Part shown: piece after piece, positions 36,338 to 48,177 of the stretch
How the letters are laid out: each line of letters starts with the position of its first letter
Numbering within the stretch: position 1 is the stretch's first letter
Source of the DNA: Methylophilus sp. DW102
GTDB lineage: Bacteria; Pseudomonadota; Gammaproteobacteria; Burkholderiales; Methylophilaceae
NCBI RefSeq assembly: GCF_037076555.1
Contig: NZ_AP029023.1
Span: 1,178,001 to 1,242,000, forward strand
Reading direction: 5' to 3'
DNA: 64,000 nucleotides
Translations under genes and position numbers: made by a program
The notes under the pieces: generated by a model
Told to the model about the DNA's origin: nothing
The model's input: only the letters and a program-made list of their open reading frames with translations
The model's database searches: none

Positions 36338-37074
36338 GCTTTACACGCTTGAGACAAGGCTACCAAGGCTTTGCGCGCATCCATGGCGTTCAGTACCGGC
36401 TGCTCAAAGGCAAATCGCAATAGGCCTTGTGTTTCTTCACCCTGATGATATTGCACATCAAACCCTTCAGCATCCAGGCCTATCATTTCTGCATGGTCGG
36501 CGGTGATGTCATGAACATGTTTGCAATACTGTAGCAGGCTATCCTTGTGGTCCTCGTTCATATGGGCGACGATGCCCGCTTCTTGCGCGGCGAGCATGCT
36601 CTCGCCCAGCCCTTCGCTGAGCGCCGAGCCTTCAAACCAGCCCATGCGGCCAAAGCCGGCAATGTAGCGCACATGCTCCACCTGAATGCGGTAAAAATGG
36701 AAGTCATGCATATCAAAGTAGCTGGCTGCCTGTGGCAAATAGCGCAGGTAGCGGGCGCGCGAATCGGCATCCTGCTTGTCGCAAGGCATGGCTTCACCCA
36801 TCAATGTCAGGCGCGCATTGGCTTGCAAGTCTTCAGCTCCGGAAAACACCAGTAAAGAGACTTTGGCGTTTTCGAGAATATTTTTGGTATGTTCGGCAAT
36901 CGTGCTGATCAGAACCACGGGCTCTGCCTGCTGGTTGCAGACAAACGGTGCCACCGAGCCAAATGGAAAACCGGGATACTTCATCGAATGCGTCGACAAA
37001 ATGGCATGACGGGTTGAAAACAAGAATTGACGGGCTTCACGAGCCAATGATTTCGGGATGGGGGCATCAGACAT
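36334..37074 (-). CDS. HugZ-like flavin/haem-binding family protein
   Basis: This 246-residue protein has an N-terminal split-barrel of the pyridoxamine 5'-phosphate oxidase type (AREARQFLFSTRHAILST, GFPFGSVAPFVC). A C-terminal DUF2470-like domain contains NEDHKDSLLQYCKH. HugZ in Helicobacter degrades haem, but the same architecture also occurs in proteins of unknown activity. It lies 23 bases downstream of wrbA. Confidence 0.82.
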   Translation of the reverse strand: MSDAPIPKSLAREARQFLFSTRHAILSTHSMKYPGFPFGSVAPFVCNQQAEPVVLISTIAEHTKNILENAKVSLLVFSGAEDLQANARLTLMGEAMPCDKQDADSRARYLRYLPQAASYFDMHDFHFYRIQVEHVRYIAGFGRMGWFEGSALSEGLGESMLAAQEAGIVAHMNEDHKDSLLQYCKHVHDITADHAEMIGLDAEGFDVQYHQGEETQGLLRFAFEQPVLNAMDARKALVALSQACKA

Positions 37075-37097
37075 ACTTAAAATTCCCTAAAAAACGA

Positions 37098-38407
<1,310 letters not shown>

Positions 38408-38419
38408 GATTTTCCTGCA

Positions 38420-41400
38420 TTAGTCAAAACTAAAACCATAAAACACATCCAGTGCATTCTCTGAACCTGTCCTGGTTTCAATGGAAATGCGCTTGGTGAG
38501 TTGGTAGGTCAGTTTACCAACATTTAACAGGCCGACAATGCTTTTTTCATAGCCGACCACCAGATTGCGGTTAATGCGTTTGCCGACGCTGACGGCATAA
38601 TTGGTCGGGCCACTGCCGCGGACATCAATGCTGTCCAGCCCCACGGCTTGCGCCAACCGGGTTTGTAACGAGACCGAGTCGCCTTGCGACAGTAGGGCGC
38701 CCGCTGCGACAGACAGCAGGGCCAGGTCGCTGCTACCGACTTGTGACATGGGTTGGCCCAGCACCAGTAGCGCGACTTTGTTTTCATTGCTGGTTTCCGG
38801 TGTGGAGACCAGTTTCAGGCGGGGTGTTTGTAGGCTGCCATTGATCTGAATGCCAACCTTGGTAGTGTCCACTTGCCGGGTCGCCAGCACATCGAGACCG
38901 ATATTGGGCAGTTTGCCACTAAAAATCAGCCGTCCGGTTTCAATATTCAGCGATTGGCCGTAGGCGAGATAGGTGCCGGTGAGGTCCAGTGTGCCGGTGG
39001 CGCTGAGTGCATCCAGCAGGCCGTTGAGTTGCAGCTTGCCACTCAAGGCGGCATTCAGGCCCTGACCCCTGAGCATGAACTGTTCTGATTCCTTAAACGG
39101 AAGCACGGTAGGTTTATCGCCAAAATCCAGCGCAAATGATTGAAGCAATAGTTTGGAGGCCGTCTCCGTCCGAGCTTGCGGGGATTCAATCACGACATCC
39201 TCATCCAGCGTGGGTTTGTCCGCCTTGGGCAGTTCAAACAAGCCTTTATGAATTTTGAGATTACCACTGATCGTCGTTTGCTGGCTGTTCATACTGAGCT
39301 TGGTCTGGCCGCTTAATTGCACCCAGCGGTCTACCCGTGACAGCGCCTGTAGCTTGTCTAGCTGCAAGGCGGCATTGAGTTGCCAGTCTTCCTGATTAAA
39401 CTGAAACAGGCCAGTGCCATTCAGTACACCGCTTTTGCCGGCAAAGTACAATTGCTGGAGGTGTATCTGGTCTGTGGCAAGCGTGGCATTGAGCGTGCCT
39501 TGCTCCAGCCAAAGGCCTTGAGACGGCACTTGTAACGATAATGCGCTGCCCTGCATGCTGCCTTGCAGGCTAGGTTGTGCAATGGTGCCATGGGCTGCCG
39601 CTTGAATGTTGAGTTGCCCGCCCACTTGTGTGTCTGGCAGCAGTTTATTGAGCCAGTTTAATTGCGGCAGATGTGCTTTGAGCATGGCCTGCAACGGCGC
39701 GGTTTTCTTGATCACCAGCCCGTCGGCGGTGGGGGTGACTTCTGTCGCCGCAGAAAATTGCAGGTCGATGGCCCGTTGCGCGTTACCGTTGGATTGCAGC
39801 GTGGCTTGTAGCTGCATGCGGTCGTTGCTGGCTTGCCAGTCTGCCTGCAATGTTTGTATGCCTAGCGCTTGCCAGGCGTTGGCGGTGGTATCGAATATCT
39901 GCCAGTCACCGTCAGACCGCTCCAGATGCAAGGATCCGTTCAGGTGTTGGTCCAGGGCCAGTGACCATTGACCTGATAACCGCAGTGCGTCGGCGGGCAG
40001 TGCCTCCGCAGAGCCCTGGCCAAGCCAGCCAAGCAGCGCTTGCACTGGAAAGTGGTCTAGCGCGCCTTGTGTATGCAATGCAACGGCTTGTCCTGGCGCC
40101 TGCGTGCGCGCATTGGGCGCCTGAGGCGGGCGATAGTGCAGTGCTGTTACCTGCAATTGCCCGCCGGATTGGGCCTTTAGGATAAAGTCTCTGAGTTGAA
40201 AGCCCTGCTCAGGCTGCCAGGCCAGGGCTGCCGGTTTTTCAAGCTGAAACACTTTACCCGCCTGATCCTGCAATTGGGTGAGGGTGGCTTGCCAGCCCGG
40301 GTCTTGCAAACCGCTGTCCTGCCAATGGCCATTGAGCGCCAGCAGCAAGTTTCTTTGTCGTTGCGCATCGCTGTCAGTGACAGTGAGGGTGAGTTGGTGT
40401 TGGTCCAGGTTGCCCTTCAGCTTGAGTTCGGCATCAATAGGTGGACTGTCCATGCCACGCGCATCTTGCTGCGACAGGCCTTGTAACTGAATCTGGTTGT
40501 CCAGCGTGGCCTGTGATTGATTGGAAAAGTGCCCGTCGACTTGCAGACCCGCCAGGGATAAACCTTTTGGCAGCTGCAATTTCGCGCCAGACAGATGATA
40601 CGAGGTCGAAAAACTGCCCTCTCCTTGGGTAATGTCGCCTTGGCCTTGCAGCTTGCCGCTAAAGCCCGGCATCAACTGTGCCAGCGAGGCCAGATTGGCT
40701 TGCCAGATCAAGTGAGTTTGTTGCGTTGCCCATGGATTGGCCTGGCTGAGTGACTGGGTTTGGATGCTGAATGTATTCTGGTCCAGCTGTGCTTTTAGGT
40801 CCAGCAGGCTTAATACACTGCCACGCAATTGCGCTTGCCCTTTGAGGATGAGCGGCTGTTGTTGCAAACGGCTATTGCCTGCATCCACGGTGATGTTGAC
40901 CAGCCCTTGTTCGGTCAGGCTACCATCGGCGACGATATTCAAATCCATGGCTCCGCCTAGCTGGGGATGCAGGTGTTTGGCTTGAAACTGTTGCAAGTGA
41001 AACGCGAGATGGCTTTGGCGCTGGTCGTCCAGGCCGATGGAGGCCTGCAACTGCACTGTATCCAGTATTTTCTGGTGCTTATTGATAGGATTTTTATTAA
41101 TAGCATCTTTGGTCGATGGCTCTGGGCCGGACATTTCAACCGGAATCAGCGCGAATGGCCGTGCCTCCGGTTGGTAATGATGATTAGCCGTCATTTCCAG
41201 TCGCGTCAAATTACCAGCCAGCGCCATGCGCAAATGATAGGGCAGGTCACCTTGCGGTTGCTGCAGGTCCAGCCAGCCGCTTAAATTGAATGGCGCTGCA
41301 TTCTGCATCTTAAAGTGGCTGCTGAGGTTGCCCCAGGGGCTGTGTGCCTGGCTGATATTAAATTGCAGGGCGGTATTGTCTGCATCCAGATCAAACTGGA

Positions 41401-41809
41401 GATGCGAAACCTGCGTGATGCTCTGGCCTTGAATAATGGTCAATTGTTCAATCTGTCCCAGATGCAGATAGAACGGCAAGGGGATGTGAATATGGGCAGG
41501 CAGGGGCGGCTGGGGCTGCGAGGTTGTCGGTGTTTGTTCGTTTGCCGGTTTGTAACGCAAAGTGACCTGCTTGGCAGAAAACCGTGAGACGGTGAGTTTG
41601 CCCTGGGGCGTGACCGTCAGTTGCATATGCGAGTCTATGCCTGTCACGCTCAGTGTCGCATTCCCCAAATCGGTTTCAAACGAGGTCAGACTGGTGAGCA
41701 CCAGAATATTGGCCGCCCATACGATTTGCGGCGTGATGATGATCGACAGGCAAAGCAGCAGCGCTATAAATTGTTTGAATAGTGACGGCAGGTAGCGCAG
41801 GCGTGACAT
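38420..41809 (-). CDS. tamB: TamB, inner-membrane subunit of the translocation and assembly module
   Basis: This 1,129-residue AsmA-like bridging protein has one N-terminal membrane helix (FIALLLCLSIIITPQIVWA). A long repetitive beta-rich region spans the periplasm, and a C-terminal DUF490 domain includes PRLKLVSTPETSNENKVALL. It works with TamA in outer-membrane protein insertion and in phospholipid transport between membranes. Its start overlaps the tamA stop by one base (TAATG). Confidence 0.94.
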   Translation of the reverse strand: MSRLRYLPSLFKQFIALLLCLSIIITPQIVWAANILVLTSLTSFETDLGNATLSVTGIDSHMQLTVTPQGKLTVSRFSAKQVTLRYKPANEQTPTTSQPQPPLPAHIHIPLPFYLHLGQIEQLTIIQGQSITQVSHLQFDLDADNTALQFNISQAHSPWGNLSSHFKMQNAAPFNLSGWLDLQQPQGDLPYHLRMALAGNLTRLEMTANHHYQPEARPFALIPVEMSGPEPSTKDAINKNPINKHQKILDTVQLQASIGLDDQRQSHLAFHLQQFQAKHLHPQLGGAMDLNIVADGSLTEQGLVNITVDAGNSRLQQQPLILKGQAQLRGSVLSLLDLKAQLDQNTFSIQTQSLSQANPWATQQTHLIWQANLASLAQLMPGFSGKLQGQGDITQGEGSFSTSYHLSGAKLQLPKGLSLAGLQVDGHFSNQSQATLDNQIQLQGLSQQDARGMDSPPIDAELKLKGNLDQHQLTLTVTDSDAQRQRNLLLALNGHWQDSGLQDPGWQATLTQLQDQAGKVFQLEKPAALAWQPEQGFQLRDFILKAQSGGQLQVTALHYRPPQAPNARTQAPGQAVALHTQGALDHFPVQALLGWLGQGSAEALPADALRLSGQWSLALDQHLNGSLHLERSDGDWQIFDTTANAWQALGIQTLQADWQASNDRMQLQATLQSNGNAQRAIDLQFSAATEVTPTADGLVIKKTAPLQAMLKAHLPQLNWLNKLLPDTQVGGQLNIQAAAHGTIAQPSLQGSMQGSALSLQVPSQGLWLEQGTLNATLATDQIHLQQLYFAGKSGVLNGTGLFQFNQEDWQLNAALQLDKLQALSRVDRWVQLSGQTKLSMNSQQTTISGNLKIHKGLFELPKADKPTLDEDVVIESPQARTETASKLLLQSFALDFGDKPTVLPFKESEQFMLRGQGLNAALSGKLQLNGLLDALSATGTLDLTGTYLAYGQSLNIETGRLIFSGKLPNIGLDVLATRQVDTTKVGIQINGSLQTPRLKLVSTPETSNENKVALLVLGQPMSQVGSSDLALLSVAAGALLSQGDSVSLQTRLAQAVGLDSIDVRGSGPTNYAVSVGKRINRNLVVGYEKSIVGLLNVGKLTYQLTKRISIETRTGSENALDVFYGFSFD

Positions 41810-43593
41810 TAGAAATTCACTCCCAGGTTAAAATGCAGGCGGTATTCACCGGTCTCCTGGCCACGGGCAATATCCACCCCGACCGGGCCAATCGGGCTAC
41901 GCCAGCGGGCCCCGAGGCCATAGCCCAGTGCTGGTTCGTAGTCTTTCCAGCTGTTGGCCGCATTGCCGAAATCGACAAACACGGCAGCACCCCAAGAGGT
42001 GGTGAGCCATTGCACGATTTCACTGCTGCCCGTGAGCAGCACGCGGCCGCCTACAATGGCATCGGCCTCTTTCACACCTAAAGACTGGAAGGCATAGCCG
42101 CGCACCGACTGGTCGCCACCGGCGCGGAACAAATAAGTCGCTGGCACCCTGCCTGAGCCAGTAATACTGCCCACTTCAATGCGGCCCAGCCACTGGGTAG
42201 ACTCCGTCAACGGGTAAAACGCCTGTAACCTGGCCTGCGATTGCAAAAAACGACCATCTGACAGCTTGTCTAATGGGGCCAGCTGGAATTGTGTATTGAA
42301 AATCCAGCCCTTAGTGGGCGCCAGCGCATTGTTGAGTCTGCGCATATTAAAGCCATAGGCGACGGTTGCGGCTTTATTAAACTGGGAATTTTCGCCGTCT
42401 ACGGTCAAAAATTCATAGAGCAGGTTGGCGCCGACAAATTGTTCTATGCTTGTCGGCTGGCCCCAATAGCGACGCACCCCATTTTGGATGGCGGTGGTGA
42501 CTTGGCCTTCTACAGCGGTACGGATCAGGTTGTTTTGAATGCTGTCGCGATAGCCCTGCTCATCCGTCAGAAAGGTAATGTTGGAAGTCACGGCCTGTAA
42601 GCGTTGTTCAAGCCGTACGCTACTGTCCCACAATAGTCCGCGGTCAAACAGGTTGCGGTTGGTGTAATTGAATACTACTCTGGCCCCGGTATTGGTACTG
42701 GCGCCGGTGCCGATACGCATGGAATATTGCTCGAGTTCGGAGACCGTCACCGTGATGTCGGCAGACCGGTCCGGGTTGAGTTGATCGGTTTTGGCAATGA
42801 CATCGACCGCTCTAAATTTGCCCGTGCTCATAAAACTGTTCTGTAAAGTGAGCAGATCCTCCTGGCGGTAGGGCGCCCCGCTTTTGAGTGTAATCAGCGG
42901 TCTGAGCAGGGATTCTGGGTAATGTTGCAAGCCCTGGATGAGCACGTGCCCCACCTTAACTGCCGGGCCAGAATCTACCGCGATTTCAATCACGACAGCC
43001 TGGGTTGCCGGATCGACCAGGGCTTGTGAGCGCGTCAGTTTTGCGTTGGGAAATTGATCCCTTAGCAAAGCGGCAAGGATATCGCGCTTGGCGCTGGTCC
43101 AGGCCGCTTGCGTAAAGATGCTGTTCACCGGTAAGGGCCAGCTTTTTTGCGCGGCCTCGAGTGTAGCCTGGTAGGCAGGCCGTTGCACTTCCCCAGAGAT
43201 GCTGACGTTGACCTGCTTGACGGTGGCTGGTGGCGGCAACATGAGGTGGAATTCGGCTTGTGTCGCGTCTGGCCGGCGTAGGGTGGTTTGGGTCTTAAAG
43301 TAGCCTTCAGTGGCGAGCAAGTCGCTTATTTCCTGCGGGGTTTTCTGGATCAGCCGCTGCCACTCGCTCGCATTCATGCGCGGGTTGGACATCGCCTCAT
43401 GAATGCTCAAGTGTTTTTGCAGCAACTCACGCAGCTTGGACTGCTGCGCCGGTAATGGATTGCCGCTGATAAAAAAACGCGTGCGGTAGCGATTATCGGT
43501 TTGCACCTCAAACCATAAGGGTTCTTCGGCAATCGCTGGCAAAGCTGATAACAGTGGGATAAGAAGAAAAACGTATTTGATCAAGCCGTGCAA
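41809..43593 (-). CDS. tamA: TamA, Omp85-family outer-membrane subunit
   Basis: This outer-membrane beta-barrel has N-terminal POTRA domains (PQEISDLLATEGYFKTQT, VKVGHVLIQGLQHYP). The barrel lid motif is VRGY in RAGGDQSVRGYAFQSLG. The frame is open back to a TTG at 43743, but no ATG exists in the first about 120 residues. The signal peptide (LIKYVFLLIPLLSALPAIA) starts just after TTG codons at 43593 and 43584, so a TTG start near there is chosen. That gives about 594 residues. It follows purB on the same strand. Confidence 0.88.
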   Translation of the reverse strand: MHGLIKYVFLLIPLLSALPAIAEEPLWFEVQTDNRYRTRFFISGNPLPAQQSKLRELLQKHLSIHEAMSNPRMNASEWQRLIQKTPQEISDLLATEGYFKTQTTLRRPDATQAEFHLMLPPPATVKQVNVSISGEVQRPAYQATLEAAQKSWPLPVNSIFTQAAWTSAKRDILAALLRDQFPNAKLTRSQALVDPATQAVVIEIAVDSGPAVKVGHVLIQGLQHYPESLLRPLITLKSGAPYRQEDLLTLQNSFMSTGKFRAVDVIAKTDQLNPDRSADITVTVSELEQYSMRIGTGASTNTGARVVFNYTNRNLFDRGLLWDSSVRLEQRLQAVTSNITFLTDEQGYRDSIQNNLIRTAVEGQVTTAIQNGVRRYWGQPTSIEQFVGANLLYEFLTVDGENSQFNKAATVAYGFNMRRLNNALAPTKGWIFNTQFQLAPLDKLSDGRFLQSQARLQAFYPLTESTQWLGRIEVGSITGSGRVPATYLFRAGGDQSVRGYAFQSLGVKEADAIVGGRVLLTGSSEIVQWLTTSWGAAVFVDFGNAANSWKDYEPALGYGLGARWRSPIGPVGVDIARGQETGEYRLHFNLGVNF

Positions 43594-43755
43594 ATTACCT
43601 TGCAGCAGGCACAGGGGGTTAATGAAGCAGAGCGGGATGAAACGGTGAAGCAAGGAAACCTGCCCAGGTCGCCAGAGCGGCTGCGGGGCAGATGTCCTGA
43701 ATGAATATGGTTGAATGAAGTACGCTAAGAGTTCCCTGGTCAAATCAACGGCGAT

Positions 43756-45165
<1,410 letters not shown>

Positions 45166-45323
45166 TTACCCAATCCGTCCATACTTGTCTTTGTTGTCTC
45201 TGTCATGTTTGAGTGATTGGCGGTATGAGACCGCGCGGAAGTTGTCGATGAAAACCATTTTGTTTGTTAAATTGTGTCTCTTTTCATCGTGACATAATCG
45301 TTGCCTGTAAAACCTTAACTGAC

Positions 45324-45995
45324 ATGAAATTGACGCCATCCACCTTTGCCAGAGTATTGACAGGCCTATGCCTGGCAATCAGCCTGCTATGGTCGCAGAT
45401 CCAGGCGGATGATTATGTGCTGGCGATGCTGGAGAAAGTCCGCCAGCGTTACGGCGAAGAGGCTTATCAGAATGTCATGCGTCTGAATGAGCTGTTTGCG
45501 CAGATTGCCGGCTCCGGCGAAATGACCAAGGTCGGCATGGTCAATGATTTTACCAATCAGCACGTGCTGTTTGTGGATGACTATACGTTGTGGGGCATGG
45601 AGGATTACTGGGCCAGCCCGCTCGAAACCTTGGGCAAGGGGGCGGGTGACTGCGAGGACTTCAGTATTGTCAAATATATTCTGCTCAAGAAGCTGGGTGT
45701 TTCACAGGATAAATTACGTCTCACGTATGTTCGGGCACGCATGCCTAGCGGCTCCATCCGCCCGCACATGGTGCTGGCTTACTATGCCACGCCTAACAGC
45801 GATCCACTGATTCTGGATAACCTCAATTTTGAATTGCTACCGGCTTCGCGCCGGGGCGACCTGGCGCCTGTCTTCAGTTTTAACGACAAGGGTTTGTTTG
45901 TGGCGAATAACCCGACGGTACGTGCGGGCTCGCCAACCAACATCTCAAAATGGCGAGATGTGTTGACGCGGATGCGACAGGACGGATTGGAATGA
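45324..45995 (+). CDS. lapG: LapG, periplasmic cysteine protease of the adhesin LapA
   Basis: This bacterial transglutaminase-like cysteine protease cuts the N-terminal region of LapA-type adhesins and so releases them from the outer membrane. From the ATG at 45324 the protein has 224 residues and a signal peptide ending near SQIQA. The catalytic triad is visible as Cys110 (GAGDCEDFS), His148 (RPHMVLAYY) and Asp165 (LDNLNF). It is followed 118 bases later by the gene for its regulator LapD and lies in one locus with its predicted substrate. Confidence 0.94.
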   Translation: MKLTPSTFARVLTGLCLAISLLWSQIQADDYVLAMLEKVRQRYGEEAYQNVMRLNELFAQIAGSGEMTKVGMVNDFTNQHVLFVDDYTLWGMEDYWASPLETLGKGAGDCEDFSIVKYILLKKLGVSQDKLRLTYVRARMPSGSIRPHMVLAYYATPNSDPLILDNLNFELLPASRRGDLAPVFSFNDKGLFVANNPTVRAGSPTNISKWRDVLTRMRQDGLE

Positions 45996-46113
45996 TGGAA
46001 AAATGGTTAGAGCTATGGTTATTATGGGGTGAGGATGCTAGGCTTGCACATAGAGTCTGCACAAGGAACGGGCAGTTGCCAATCTCCCCCCAGGAAAGTA
46101 AGAGGGCTTTCTG

Positions 46114-48042
46114 ATGTCATTAATCAAACAAATACGTATTGCAATTTCGGCCATCATTTTGATGGTGGCCGCCGGATGTCTGTTTCTGGGGGTCTATAAT
46201 GACCACCGCTATATGGCGGAGCAGCTACAGAAAAAAAATAACGATAATGCCAACGGGCTGGCCATTACACTTTCCAATATTCAAAAAGACAATGTCACGG
46301 TTGAGCTGATCGTCAGCGCCCAGTTTGACATGGGGCACTATCGCCGCATTGCGATTGTGTCGCCTGACAACAAGACCATGATAGAACGCGTGAATCGTGC
46401 GCCCCATTCAGAGGCCCCAAGCTGGTTCCAGTCTTTATTGTCAATTGAGATCCAACCCGGCGTTGCCAATATTCAGTCCGGTTGGCAGCAATATGGCACC
46501 CTAATCATGGAAAGCGAGCCGTCGCTGGCGTATGACCAGCTGTGGGAAACGTCGCGTCATGCCTTGCTGTGGACACTGCTGGTTGCCTTGTTGAGCTATG
46601 CGATTTCTGGCGTATGGCTCAAGAAAATCTTGCGGCCACTGGATGAAGTTATTGGGCAGGCAGAAGCCTTGGGTGAGCGTAAATACATTACGATTGCCGA
46701 GCCGGAGACTGAAGAGTTCAAGAAGCTGGTGCGCACCATGAACACCTTGTCCGAGCGCGTCAAGTCTATGGTGACGGCAGAGTCCGAGCGCTTGAATACT
46801 TTTAACCAGCAAATCAACTATGACGAAGTGACCGGTCTCATGAACCAGTCACACTTTACCAACACGGCATCGGTGGCACTCAAGAATGACAGTTTTGTCG
46901 AGGGTATGCTGATTCTGGTACAAATGCGTAACCTGTCCGACATCGACCGGCAAATGGGCTACAGTGTGACCAACCAGCTGATCAAAAAAATCGGCGATGC
47001 GCTGTTGCAGCAGATGGCACATTATCCTGATGTGGTTTGCGGCCGACTGGCAGGGGGCGTTTTCGGGATTTTCAGTCGCCAGCCTGTCGATGATTTCGCC
47101 GTGGCGACCGAGCTCAAACTGGTGCTGGAAAAGCTCAATGCCGCGCAGCAGATGCTGCAATTCCAGTTTGTCGTGACGCATACCAAAACCAAAAAAGGCG
47201 ACGACTTTGCCGATATCTACCGCGTCATGCAATTTATTCTTGACCTTGCAGAGGATCAGGCCGCCTTGCCTATGCGCGTCATGAATGCCAATAGCATCGT
47301 CACCTCAAGAAAAAATTATCTGAACCAGTGGAAGCAGCAGTTCCTGCAGGCAATTGAGCAAAAGCAAATCAAGCTAGCCTGCTACCCGGTGATGCAGCGG
47401 CATCAACAATTGTTCCACTACGAATGCCCCTTGCGCTTGCATATTGATGAGGGCGATCAATGGCTGGCAGCGGGGGCCTTTATTGACTGGGCCAGCCAGC
47501 TCGATATGATCAAAACGCTGGATGGTCTTGCGTTGGAGTATGCCGTCGATATGCTGGCCAAGAGCAACGCCAATTTAAGTGTGAATGTCTCGGCAGCGGC
47601 AATGCGTAGTGATGATTACCGTGACAAGCTGCAGGCCTTGATCCTGTCCGTGAATCAACCTGCCAGGTTGAGTTTTGAGGTGGCAGAAGAAGCGGCGTTT
47701 AGTGACTTTATTAAGTTCAGGGAGTTTGTGCATCTGGTCAAGTCGCTGGGTTGCATGGTCGGGATGGAACATGTCGCCACCCGCTTGGCGCAGTTAGGTG
47801 ACTTACACGAACTGGGACTGGACTATATCAAGTTTGACGCGTCTCTGATCCGCGATATTCATTTGCGGCCACAACAGCAATCACTGATGCGCGGCCTCTG
47901 CATGATGGTGCGCACCATGGGCATCGTGCCGATTGCCGAGGGGGTGCAGGATCAGCAGGAGCTGGATAGTTTGAATGCGGTGGGGATAGAGGCGGTGACC
48001 GGCCCCTACGTACAGGAAAGCCTCTCGTTTGGCGAGCTCTGA
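46114..48042 (+). CDS. lapD: LapD, membrane c-di-GMP receptor controlling LapG
   Basis: This 642-residue inner-membrane protein has membrane helices at about 8-28 and 150-170, with a periplasmic LapD/MoxY-type sensor between them. Next come HAMP, a GGDEF domain and an EAL domain. Both enzymatic motifs are degenerate: the GGDEF position reads RLAGGVFGIF and the EAL position YECPLRL. This fits a binding receptor that, with c-di-GMP bound, holds LapG and keeps LapA on the surface. The last helices include GLDYIKFDASLIRDI. Confidence 0.94.
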   Translation: MSLIKQIRIAISAIILMVAAGCLFLGVYNDHRYMAEQLQKKNNDNANGLAITLSNIQKDNVTVELIVSAQFDMGHYRRIAIVSPDNKTMIERVNRAPHSEAPSWFQSLLSIEIQPGVANIQSGWQQYGTLIMESEPSLAYDQLWETSRHALLWTLLVALLSYAISGVWLKKILRPLDEVIGQAEALGERKYITIAEPETEEFKKLVRTMNTLSERVKSMVTAESERLNTFNQQINYDEVTGLMNQSHFTNTASVALKNDSFVEGMLILVQMRNLSDIDRQMGYSVTNQLIKKIGDALLQQMAHYPDVVCGRLAGGVFGIFSRQPVDDFAVATELKLVLEKLNAAQQMLQFQFVVTHTKTKKGDDFADIYRVMQFILDLAEDQAALPMRVMNANSIVTSRKNYLNQWKQQFLQAIEQKQIKLACYPVMQRHQQLFHYECPLRLHIDEGDQWLAAGAFIDWASQLDMIKTLDGLALEYAVDMLAKSNANLSVNVSAAAMRSDDYRDKLQALILSVNQPARLSFEVAEEAAFSDFIKFREFVHLVKSLGCMVGMEHVATRLAQLGDLHELGLDYIKFDASLIRDIHLRPQQQSLMRGLCMMVRTMGIVPIAEGVQDQQELDSLNAVGIEAVTGPYVQESLSFGEL

Positions 48043-48063
48043 TACGGTCAATTTTTGTAATTC

Positions 48064-48094
48064 AACGGGGTTATGCCATATACTCCCCGTTTTG
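48064..48094 (+). terminator. hairpin after lapD, probable terminator
   Basis: AACGGGG and CCCCGTT pair around a 14-base loop and are followed by a few T. It lies between lapD and the ABC transporter gene and may separate two transcripts. Confidence 0.5.
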
Positions 48095-48177
48095 ATATCA
48101 ATTAAAACACCATACAATCAATCTTGCTAATCAGTCGCTGATATCACTCGGACAAGGATAATAATAAGTCATCTGCC

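Noticed and set aside
45996..46113. c-di-GMP riboswitch before lapD
   Set aside because: The leader is only 118 bases, and I could not fit the conserved GEMM core residues. No confident aptamer was seen.
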